Shown piece after piece: positions 53,196 to 61,197 of a DNA stretch of 64,000 nucleotides (its first letter is position 1; each line of letters opens with the position of its first letter). The position numbers and the translations under genes are program-made. Origin of the DNA: G965232465 sp965232465 (lineage in GTDB: Bacteria > Pseudomonadota > Alphaproteobacteria > JAQWUY01); NCBI GenBank assembly GCA_965232465.1, contig OZ246977.1, forward strand, positions 496,001-560,000, in the 5' to 3' direction. Below the pieces are notes generated by a model. The model was not told where the DNA came from and made no database searches. It saw only the letters and a program-made list of their open reading frames with translations.

Positions 53196-53216
53196 AAAGT
53201 TTTTTTATATATATGT

Positions 53217-53261
53217 CCCTTTACAGTTTTGCCCTTTACAGTTTTGCCCTTTACAGTTTTG
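53217..53261. repeat. Three 15-bp tandem repeats at the end of alaS
   Basis: CCCTTTACAGTTTTG three times (53217, 53232, 53247). In the alaS frame each unit carries a TAA, so the stop codon is present three times in frame. Confidence 0.9.
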
Positions 53262-55869
53262 CTTTGACATCGGCAATGGCTTTGTTGGCTTGGCTGGGGT
53301 CGTTTCCGCCCGCTTGTGCCATATCTGGGCGGCCGCCCCCCCCTTTTCCGCCGACGGCTTGTGATGCCACCCGTACCAAATCGAGTGCATTGTGGGTTTC
53401 GGAAGTGCTGGCAACGACAATTGATACTTTGTTGTCATTGACCGATACCAATGCCACCACACAGGGGGCATCTTTGGTTTTTAAAGTATCCGCCAGACTT
53501 TTTAAGTCTTTGGCGGGCATGTTTACAACTTTGCCAATAAACTGCACACCATTGATGGTTTCCACAGGTGGGGTGTCTTTACTTCCGCCCCCAGATGCCA
53601 ATTGGGTGCGTAGGTTATGGATTTCTTTTTCCTGTTGTTTGACAGTTGCCTGTAAACTTTTTACCTTGGGGATAATGTCATTTTTTGGGGTTTTTAAAGT
53701 GTCTGATAAAGTGCCAAGGATTTTATCTTGGTCACAAATATAGCGTTCCAATGCAATGCCTGTAATTGCTTCAATGCGCCGTACGCCTGCGGATACAGCG
53801 GATTCAGATATAATTTTAAACCCCCCAATTTCCCCTGTATTGCTTAGGTGTGTCCCCCCACATAATTCGACAGAATACGCCTGTTTATTGGGATCGGTGC
53901 TGTGTCCCATAAGGACAACACGCACTTCGTCGCCATATTTTTCCCCAAATAATGCCCGTGCCCCCATTTTTCGCCCGCCATCGGGGGTGCTGATAAGCGT
54001 ACGAATGGGGGTATTTTGCCGAATATGGGCATTAACTGCTGTTTCAATGGCACTCAGTTGTGCCTTGGTAATAGCGGTGGGGTGTGATACATCAAATCGG
54101 GTGATAACCGCATTTTGTAACGACCCTTTTTGGGCAATATGGGTACCCAATTTTTCCCGTAACACTTCGTGCAAAAGGTGTGTCGCCGAATGGTTTGCCA
54201 TAATTCTTTGCCTGCGATTTGCATCTACGATCAATGTCACCGCATCGTTGATTGTTACAGTGCCACTTGTAACATCCACATAATGCAACCACATATCGCC
54301 CAAGGTTTTTTGCGTGTCTGTTACCTTTAATGTGGCGGTTTCCGATTTGATAATACCCGTATCGCCCACTTGCCCCCCACTTTCGCCATAAAATGGGGTT
54401 TGGTTGGTCATCACCACACCGCTTTGTCCTTTGCTTAGTTTTTCGACGGTTTGGGATTCTTGTACAAGGGCGGTTATTATCCCTTGGGCGGTGGGGGTTT
54501 CATATCCCAAAAATTCCGTTGCCCCAACCGTATGTTTGACATGAAACCATATGGTGTCGGTTTTTGATGCCCCTGAACCCACCCATGCTAGGCGGGATTT
54601 TTCCCTTTGTGCCTGCATGGCGGTTTCAAATCCTGCGGTGTCGACGGTTCTGTTTTGACTGCGTAAAATATCGGCGGTCAAGTCCAATGGAAATCCATAT
54701 GTATCATATAAGGTAAATGCCACAGCACCGCTTAATCCTTCGCCTTCGCCCAATCTATCGGTGGCGGCGTTTAATAACGCCAGCCCCTTATCAAGGGTTT
54801 CTTTGAACCGTGTTTCTTCCAATTTTAAGGTTTCTGTTATCAATGCCTGTGCCTGTGGCAATTGGGTGTAATGGTCCCCCATTTCTGTGACAAGTGTCGG
54901 TACCAATTGGTACATCAATGGGTCTTGTGCCCCCAAAATATGGGCGTGTCGCATGGCACGTCGCATAATACGGCGTAACACATATCCCCGCCCTTCATTG
55001 GATGGCATAACCCCATCGGCAATTAAAAAGGCGGCGGACCGTAAATGGTCGGTAATCACTTTCAGGCTGACATTATCCGGTCGTGCCCCGGTGATGCCCG
55101 CCGTGTGGTTAATAATATTTTGAAATACATCAATATCATAATTGTTGTGTTTGCCCTGTAAAATCGCCGCCAAGCGTTCCAGTCCCATCCCCGTATCGAT
55201 ACTGGGTTTTGGCAATTTTATCCGCTTGCCCCCCGCCATCTGTTCGTATTGCATAAAGACCAGATTCCAAATTTCAATGAACCTGTCCCCATCTTCTTCT
55301 GGTGACCCAGGAAGTCCCCCCCATATGTGGTCGCCATGGTCATAAAAAATTTCCGAACACGGCCCACAAGGCCCGGTGTCACCCATTTGCCAAAAGTTAT
55401 CGGAGGTGGCAATACGAATAATTCGATCATCTGAAAAACCAGTGATTTTTTTCCAATGGCATATGGCTTCTTCATCATCGTAGTATACAGTCACCCATAA
55501 TTTTTCCGCTGGTAATCCATATTCACGGGTAATTAAAGTCCATGCACATTCAATGGCGTGTTCTTTAAAATAATCCCCAAATGAAAAATTGCCCAACATT
55601 TCAAAGAAAGTATGATGCCGTGCCGTATATCCCACATTTTCCAAATCGTTGTGTTTGCCCCCCGCCCGCATACATTTTTGTGCACTCACCGCCCGTTGGT
55701 AATCCCGGTGTTCGAACCCCGTAAAAATATCCTTGAATTGTACCATACCCGCATTGGTAAACATTAAGGTGGGGTCGTTTTGTGGCACCAGCGACGAACT
55801 ATCGACCACTTGGTGGGTGTCATCGGCAAAAAAGTTTAAGAATGTGTTACGAATATCATTGACTTTCAT
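53251..55869 (-). CDS. alaS: Alanyl-tRNA synthetase
   Basis: Charges tRNA-Ala; 872 residues, normal size. Class II catalytic core (PTLMFTNAGMVQFKDIFTGF, HHTFFEMLGNFSFGDYFKEH), the editing domain with HSATHLLHEVLREKLG and the zinc-binding CGGTHLSNTGEIG, and the C-terminal DHHA1 domain (GGGRPDMAQAGG). Starts at ATG 55869 (MKVNDIRNTFLNFF), the standard alphaproteobacterial N-terminus. The stop lies in a 15-bp tandem repeat. Confidence 0.97.
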   Translation of the reverse strand: MKVNDIRNTFLNFFADDTHQVVDSSSLVPQNDPTLMFTNAGMVQFKDIFTGFEHRDYQRAVSAQKCMRAGGKHNDLENVGYTARHHTFFEMLGNFSFGDYFKEHAIECAWTLITREYGLPAEKLWVTVYYDDEEAICHWKKITGFSDDRIIRIATSDNFWQMGDTGPCGPCSEIFYDHGDHIWGGLPGSPEEDGDRFIEIWNLVFMQYEQMAGGKRIKLPKPSIDTGMGLERLAAILQGKHNNYDIDVFQNIINHTAGITGARPDNVSLKVITDHLRSAAFLIADGVMPSNEGRGYVLRRIMRRAMRHAHILGAQDPLMYQLVPTLVTEMGDHYTQLPQAQALITETLKLEETRFKETLDKGLALLNAATDRLGEGEGLSGAVAFTLYDTYGFPLDLTADILRSQNRTVDTAGFETAMQAQREKSRLAWVGSGASKTDTIWFHVKHTVGATEFLGYETPTAQGIITALVQESQTVEKLSKGQSGVVMTNQTPFYGESGGQVGDTGIIKSETATLKVTDTQKTLGDMWLHYVDVTSGTVTINDAVTLIVDANRRQRIMANHSATHLLHEVLREKLGTHIAQKGSLQNAVITRFDVSHPTAITKAQLSAIETAVNAHIRQNTPIRTLISTPDGGRKMGARALFGEKYGDEVRVVLMGHSTDPNKQAYSVELCGGTHLSNTGEIGGFKIISESAVSAGVRRIEAITGIALERYICDQDKILGTLSDTLKTPKNDIIPKVKSLQATVKQQEKEIHNLRTQLASGGGSKDTPPVETINGVQFIGKVVNMPAKDLKSLADTLKTKDAPCVVALVSVNDNKVSIVVASTSETHNALDLVRVASQAVGGKGGGGRPDMAQAGGNDPSQANKAIADVKAKL

Positions 55870-55949
55870 CAGGGGGCTCCTACTTAAAAAATATGTTCAC
55901 AGCAAAATATCAAAAACCGCTTGTGTTTTCAACTGTATTTTATGTGGTT

Positions 55950-56567
55950 TTAAAATACGCCTGCCTGTTGTAAGCCGTCCAGTATGAATTGGACCGCAAG
56001 TGCCATCAATAAAATCCCCATAATGCGTGTTAAGGCATCCATAAAATTAGGGTTTATAATCTTGCGTAATCGCCCTGCAATAATAAATAGGAAAACACTC
56101 AGCAAAATAACCGAAGTAAACGCCAAAATGGTAATCAAAGTTTGATGTGAAAAAGTGGGGCTCTCAGCGGTGTATACAACGGTTACGGAAATAGCTCCCG
56201 CCCCCGCTAACATGGGTGTGCCCAAGGGAAATACAGATATATCTTGTTTATTGTTTTCTGGGGTATTTGAAGAGGATACAGACCCGAATAACATGTCATA
56301 CGCCAATTTTATCAGCAATAATCCGCCACTGATTTTGATGGCACTGATGCTGATACCGATGCTTTGGATAAGCCAGCTGCCAAAACAGGCAAAAAATACC
56401 AAAATACAAAATGCTACGAATCCACTTTTTACGGCGATGTGTCGTTGTTCTGTATGGGTATTTTGGGCGGTTAAAATGGCAAATAAAACCGCCAAGTCTA
56501 TGGGACCAATAATGGCAAAAAAGGTCGATGTCGTTTTGCTGTAAAATCCTAATATGCTCATGTCCAT
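55950..56567 (-). CDS. MarC-family inner membrane protein
   Basis: 205 residues, six membrane helices: TSTFFAIIGPIDLAVLFAIL with the conserved Pro-Asp, FGSWLIQSIGISISAIKISG with GGLLL, FPLGTPMLAGAGAISV and a final helix RIMGILLMALAVQFILDG. MarC-like proteins have no proven transport function despite their name. ATG 56567 (AAAGGA upstream) or 56561 are both possible. Confidence 0.88.
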   Translation of the reverse strand: MDMSILGFYSKTTSTFFAIIGPIDLAVLFAILTAQNTHTEQRHIAVKSGFVAFCILVFFACFGSWLIQSIGISISAIKISGGLLLIKLAYDMLFGSVSSSNTPENNKQDISVFPLGTPMLAGAGAISVTVVYTAESPTFSHQTLITILAFTSVILLSVFLFIIAGRLRKIINPNFMDALTRIMGILLMALAVQFILDGLQQAGVF

Positions 56568-56819
56568 AGGGTATGTCCTTTGTAATTTATAACCCATTGA
56601 TTATTAATTGTGTTGCCAAATTAACGCCATAATCTGTATCTTTTTGTATATTTTGAAGGATTCAAATTTATGTAAATGGCATATATTATCCCAATAATTA
56701 TATACATAAAAATATAAAAAAACAGATAAAAAATATTTGACCCCATACAGGGTTTTAGGGTACTATGCAAAATGTGTAATATTTTGTATCGTTTTGTTAT
56801 GGAGAAAAGGGAATATAAA

Positions 56820-58175
56820 ATGAAAATTTTTAATATTATTCTGGGTGCTATATTTTTAATCCACACACATGTTGTTGTGTCCGCACCCTTAAAAGTAAAA
56901 GTAACCAGTGGTAATTTCAAACCTACGCCCATTGCAATAATGCCGTTTGATGACCGTATTGGTGATGAAGATTCGCAATTTGCCATTGTGGAAATGCGTG
57001 ATGTTATTATCAATAATTTACTGAGTAGTGGATTATTTGAAAATGTCAATGAAGATGCATTCTTGGAAACAGTGAAAGACGCTGTTTTAAGCCCCGCATT
57101 TAGAAAATGGACGGCGATTAATACCGATGTATTGATGACAGCACAATTGAACAAACAGGACGATGTGTATATATTTAAAGTGTTTTTGTGGGATGTAAAC
57201 AGAGAGATTTCCTTATTTAAGAAACAATACAGTATCCGCAATTTAAAAACTTCCCGCCGTACTGCACACATTATCAGTGATAATATTTATAGCCGTGTTA
57301 CAGGCGAATCCCCCTATTTTGATTCAGAAATCATATTTGTTGATGAAACCAAAGATAGGGATGGTAAAACAATTAAACGCTTGGCGGTTATGGATCAAGA
57401 TGGGTATAATTTGCGGTATTTAACAGATGGTGATAAAATTGTCGTAACCCCTAGATTTTCCCCATCGGGTAAGCATTTGGCGTATTTATCATATCTGGGT
57501 GATACCAAGGGTCCCACCGCAGGCATTTATTTTCGTGATCGCAAGACCGGCAATCAGACTTTTTTATCGACAAAAATCGATACCTCATACGCCCCGCAGT
57601 TTGCCCCAGATGGTAAAAAAATGGTATTTAGCTATTTGACAAAGGGGAAATCAGATATATTTGTATTATCCCTGACACAAGCACAGTTTACCATATCAAA
57701 ATTAACCGATACGAAATCCATTGATACCACCCCATTTTATTCCCCAGATGGCGAAAACATAGTATTTGTATCCGATCGTGTGGGTAGCCCCCAGTTATAT
57801 ACTATGAAATCGGATGGATCCAATCAAAAACGCATTTCTGGTGGGGATGGGGCGTATACTACGCCCGTATGGTCACCACGGGGCGATGTTATTGCCTTTA
57901 CCAAGCAACAGGGGCAAGAATTTTGTATTGGTGTTATGGACACGGATGGGACAAATGAACGCTTATTGACATGTTCCTATTTGTCAGAAGGTCCCACATT
58001 TTCCCCCAATGGTCGGGTCATTATGTTTTTCCGCCAAGACAAACAAGAAAAAGAAGATGAACCAGAAAAAGTATACCTGATGTCGATTGACCTGACGGGT
58101 AATAATTTACAACGCATAAATACCCCCCACAATGCATCAGATCCCAATTGGTCGGTCATAAAATCCCGTTTTTAA
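56820..58175 (+). CDS. tolB: Tol-Pal system periplasmic protein TolB
   Basis: 451 residues: signal peptide MKIFNIILGAIFLIHTHVVV, N-terminal TolB_N domain (PIAIMPFDDRIGDED) and a six-bladed propeller of PD40 repeats (RFSPSGKHLAYLSY, FAPDGKKMVFSY, FYSPDGENIVFVSD, WSPRGDVIAFTK, TFSPNGRVIMFFRQ). Binds Pal and helps outer-membrane constriction at division. ATG 56820 follows AAAAGGG and begins the signal peptide. TolQ, TolR and TolA are not adjacent and must lie elsewhere. Confidence 0.95.
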   Translation: MKIFNIILGAIFLIHTHVVVSAPLKVKVTSGNFKPTPIAIMPFDDRIGDEDSQFAIVEMRDVIINNLLSSGLFENVNEDAFLETVKDAVLSPAFRKWTAINTDVLMTAQLNKQDDVYIFKVFLWDVNREISLFKKQYSIRNLKTSRRTAHIISDNIYSRVTGESPYFDSEIIFVDETKDRDGKTIKRLAVMDQDGYNLRYLTDGDKIVVTPRFSPSGKHLAYLSYLGDTKGPTAGIYFRDRKTGNQTFLSTKIDTSYAPQFAPDGKKMVFSYLTKGKSDIFVLSLTQAQFTISKLTDTKSIDTTPFYSPDGENIVFVSDRVGSPQLYTMKSDGSNQKRISGGDGAYTTPVWSPRGDVIAFTKQQGQEFCIGVMDTDGTNERLLTCSYLSEGPTFSPNGRVIMFFRQDKQEKEDEPEKVYLMSIDLTGNNLQRINTPHNASDPNWSVIKSRF

Positions 58176-58353
58176 ATTAAATTATCATTTTAATTGATTT
58201 TTAAATTTTATATGGTATACTCGACACTGTTATAAACATAGTACCCCCATTGCCATTAAAAAAAGGGTTTACATTATGGCATTTATGTTTTAGTATGTGG
58301 GGGTGAGTATACTATGGTGGTATAGAGTATTGAAAATTCAGAAAGGAAAAATT

Positions 58354-58974
58354 ATGAATATTAAACATATCTTGGCAATGCTTGCTTTAGGGGCTGTTTT
58401 GGTGGGTTGCGGTCACACAACACAAGACACACCAGCAACAGAGGACACCACAGAAACGTCCGCTACATCAACGGTACCTGAATCAAATACCGATTCATTG
58501 CAAGTTGAATCCATTGAAACGGAAGTGGCTGAGGTGGAATCAACGGAAACAGAAGTGGCTGAGGTGGCTGAAGTTGAAGCAACCGAAACAGAAGTGGTGG
58601 AAGAAACACCTACAGTCGAAGATGTGGTGCAAAAATTTGCATCTTCTGTGGATGACAAAGTATATTTTGCTTACAACAAATTTAACCTGTCGGATGAGAC
58701 AAAACGTGTCCTTGATACACAAGCGGATTTTGTTTCCGAATACGAAGGGCTGATTATTGTGATTGAAGGACATGCGGATGAACGCGGTACCCGTGAATAC
58801 AACTTTGCATTGGCACAAAAACGGGCAAATGCTGTGCGTGAATACCTGCAAGAAAGAGATGAAGGCAATAATCAGTACAAGGTTATTTCTTATGGTAAGG
58901 AACGCCCAGCAGTATTGGGAAGCAACGAAGAAGCATGGGCGAAAAATCGCCGTGCTGTAACAATTGTGCAATAA
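58354..58974 (+). CDS. pal: Peptidoglycan-associated lipoprotein Pal
   Basis: 206 residues. Lipobox in LGAVLVGCGHTT; a Glu/Thr/Val-rich linker with near-repeats (VESTETEVAEVESTETEVAE); then an OmpA_C domain (YFAYNKFNLSDET, GHADERGTREYNFALAQKRA, AWAKNRRAVTIV) whose Asp and Arg bind diaminopimelate. Anchors the outer membrane to peptidoglycan and partners with TolB just upstream. ATG 58354 follows AGAAAGGA. A chimeric second copy lies downstream. Confidence 0.95.
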   Translation: MNIKHILAMLALGAVLVGCGHTTQDTPATEDTTETSATSTVPESNTDSLQVESIETEVAEVESTETEVAEVAEVEATETEVVEETPTVEDVVQKFASSVDDKVYFAYNKFNLSDETKRVLDTQADFVSEYEGLIIVIEGHADERGTREYNFALAQKRANAVREYLQERDEGNNQYKVISYGKERPAVLGSNEEAWAKNRRAVTIVQ

Positions 58975-59059
58975 TTATGCTTGGGTCCCACTTGTGGGGG
59001 TAAATTTGCATCCTATAATGGTGTTGTGAAATTACAGCAAACCCGAGAACATGTATAAT

Positions 59060-59095
59060 CAGGGGGGGGATTTGCCCCCCTGTTTTGTTTTTGTG
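59060..59095 (+). terminator. Rho-independent terminator after pal
   Basis: CAG plus a G run paired with a C run plus CTG around an ATTTG loop, followed by TTTTGTTTTT. A related hairpin follows the second pal copy, consistent with duplication of the whole 3' region. Confidence 0.75.
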
Positions 59096-59107
59096 TAATA
59101 AAAATTT

Positions 59108-59137
59108 ATGCACCCAACACTTAATAATATACACTAA
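59108..59137 (+). pseudogene. Relic of the tilS start upstream of the chimeric pal
   Basis: ATGCACCCA followed by ACACTTAATAATATACACTAA, versus the true tilS start ATGCACCCAATGTTTAATATAC at 59924. It sits at the same distance after a pal terminator as the real tilS start does. Only nine codons remain before a stop. Confidence 0.65.
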
Positions 59138-59155
59138 AATAAAGGAGTATCTGCA

Positions 59156-59800
59156 ATGAAACGTAATCGTACTATTTTTGTTTTGCTACTTGTCGCCATT
59201 GGTATATTGTTTTTGGTACATCAGTGTACAAGCGATAATCGACAACAAGATTCACAAATAATACCATCCAGTACGCCTACTGTAACAGAAGAAGTCGTAA
59301 CAGAGGAAATCGTAACAGAGGAAGTCGTAACAGAAGAAGTTGTAACAGAAGAAGTTGCAACAGAAGAAATCGTAACAGAAGAAATCGTAACAGAAGAAGT
59401 TGTAACAAAATCGGTTGAAGATACGCTTACAGTCGAAGATGTGGTACAAAAATTTGCATCTGTGGACGACAAAGTATATTTTGCTTACAACGCATTCGAC
59501 CTGTCGGATGAAACAAAACGTATCCTTGACACACAAGTGGCATTTATTTCTGAACACGAAGGGCTGATTGTTGTGATTGAAGGACATACAGATGAACAGG
59601 GTACCCGTGACTATAACTTTGCATTGGCACAAAAACGGGCAAATGCTGTGCGTGAATACTTGAAAAATGGGGATGAAGGGGACAATACTCAGTATAAGAT
59701 TATTTCTTATGGTGAGGAACGCCCCGCAGTATTGGGAAGAAACGCAGAAGCATGGGCGAAAAACCGCCGTGCTACGACGAAAATTGTTCAATACCAATAA
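59156..59800 (+). CDS. Chimeric Pal-like protein with an FtsH-derived membrane anchor
   Basis: 214 residues in three parts. Residues 1-40 (MKRNRTIFVLLLVAIGILFL ... NRQQDSQIIPSST) match the first 40 residues of FtsH encoded at 61198, including the membrane helix. Residues 42-85 are eight or nine VTEE(V/I) pentads from 15-bp repeats. Residues 92-214 are an OmpA_C domain close to Pal (YFAYNAFDLSDET, GHTDEQGTRDYNFALAQKRA). It lacks a lipobox, so it should be anchored in the inner membrane while still binding peptidoglycan. The ribosome site AAAGGAG and leader are also ftsH-like. Intact and probably expressed. Confidence 0.85.
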   Translation: MKRNRTIFVLLLVAIGILFLVHQCTSDNRQQDSQIIPSSTPTVTEEVVTEEIVTEEVVTEEVVTEEVATEEIVTEEIVTEEVVTKSVEDTLTVEDVVQKFASVDDKVYFAYNAFDLSDETKRILDTQVAFISEHEGLIVVIEGHTDEQGTRDYNFALAQKRANAVREYLKNGDEGDNTQYKIISYGEERPAVLGRNAEAWAKNRRATTKIVQYQ

Positions 59801-59878
59801 TTATGCTTGTGTTTCATGCCCCCACTTGTGGGGGGAAATGCACCTGTTATAATGGTTAATCTGGGAATACATATAATT

Positions 59879-59905
59879 AGGGGGAATTTCCCCCCTGTTT
59901 TGTTA
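59879..59905 (+). terminator. Rho-independent terminator after the chimeric pal
   Basis: AGGGGGAATTTCCCCCCT stem followed by GTTTTGTT, immediately upstream of tilS; the counterpart of the terminator at 59060. Confidence 0.65.
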
Positions 59906-59923
59906 TCGTGTGATAAAAAATTT

Positions 59924-61150
59924 ATGCACCCAATGTTTAATATACAGTGTCAATTTGAACAAGCGATGCGGGCGTGTGTGGATACCTTGCATACATCATC
60001 ATATGCACCATACCCCGTAAAGTGTTTGCTGATAGGAGTCAGCGGGGGTATGGACAGTATGGTTATGGCACATTTGATGTATCATTGGACAAAAATACAA
60101 GATATATCCATATGGGCGGTTGTGGTCGATCATCGCCTGCGATGTAACAGCACCTGCGAAGCCCAGCGGACAAAAAACCACCTGATTCATATGGGTATCC
60201 CCACAAAAATTGCAACGAATCACTTGCCTCCCCCGGTTACAGGTATTCAAGCATATGCCCGTAACATCAGGTACCGATTGTTACACAAAATGGGTAAATC
60301 TGTGGGGGCAAATGCTGTGTGCGTAGCACACCATTATCAGGATTGTTTGGAAACGGTCGCCATCCGTTTGCAACAAGGGTCAACCGCATATGGATTGTCC
60401 GCCATGAATATGGTACACCCAACCCCTGATGGTGTGGTATGTCGCCCCTTATTAAAAATACATAAATCGGATATTAACGCATATGCCGATTCCCATAAAA
60501 TTGCCTATGTGCATGACCCCAGTAATGATAATAGGGATTTTACCCGTGTACGCATACGACAGCGTATGGCACAGGATATGCGGTTTTATCGGTATTTACA
60601 AACTGTGTATGATGAATCTGTGGTATTCAGAAAACATATGGACACGGTTATCAGGGATTTTTTACATGCCCACGCCACCCCTATATATGGTACAGTGCGA
60701 ATTGATGGCGATACTTTGGTATCACGGGATATAACACATGCGGTGTATATTATACGGCATGTGTTGATGTGGGTATCGGGCAATTATATGCCCCCACGGA
60801 CACAAAAATTATATAATATTATCCATATGGTACAAAAAAATCACCCTGCGACTTTACATGGCTGTTATATCCGTATGTTGCAAAAAAATCTGTGGATATG
60901 GCGTGAACCGTATGAAATACAGACACAGAATCGTTTTATTTGTATCGAGGGAACTGTGGCATTATATGGGGATTGTGCTGCACATATGGACGATACCACA
61001 GGCGATGCGTTTGTACATATTCCCAAACTGGTACAAAAAACTTTGCCTGTACGGGTATATGAAAACAAAATTTTACCCTTCGATACAAAAAAAACGCAAA
61101 AATATGATAAAAATGCACTTTTATTTATGCCCCCCCTTTTTATTTTGTAA
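59924..61150 (+). CDS. tilS: tRNA(Ile)-lysidine synthase
   Basis: Makes lysidine at position 34 of the CAU-anticodon tRNA-Ile; 408 residues. PP-loop ATPase motif LIGVSGGMDSMVMAHLMYHW near residue 38, then VVVDHRLRCNSTCEAQRTKN and AVCVAHHYQDCLETVAIRL, the standard TilS set. The C-terminal part is weakly conserved and slightly long. ATG 59924 is chosen because the upstream in-frame ATG (59807) overlaps the pal terminator. Order pal-tilS-ftsH is usual in alphaproteobacteria. Confidence 0.92.
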   Translation: MHPMFNIQCQFEQAMRACVDTLHTSSYAPYPVKCLLIGVSGGMDSMVMAHLMYHWTKIQDISIWAVVVDHRLRCNSTCEAQRTKNHLIHMGIPTKIATNHLPPPVTGIQAYARNIRYRLLHKMGKSVGANAVCVAHHYQDCLETVAIRLQQGSTAYGLSAMNMVHPTPDGVVCRPLLKIHKSDINAYADSHKIAYVHDPSNDNRDFTRVRIRQRMAQDMRFYRYLQTVYDESVVFRKHMDTVIRDFLHAHATPIYGTVRIDGDTLVSRDITHAVYIIRHVLMWVSGNYMPPRTQKLYNIIHMVQKNHPATLHGCYIRMLQKNLWIWREPYEIQTQNRFICIEGTVALYGDCAAHMDDTTGDAFVHIPKLVQKTLPVRVYENKILPFDTKKTQKYDKNALLFMPPLFIL

Positions 61151-61197
61151 AAAATACCTTATATTATAAGAAACCTATCTTTTAAGGAGCATCCGCA

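Noticed and set aside
56621..57271. 216-codon minus-strand open frame across the start of tolB
   Set aside because: Antisense of a clear TolB gene; no ribosome site and no family resemblance.
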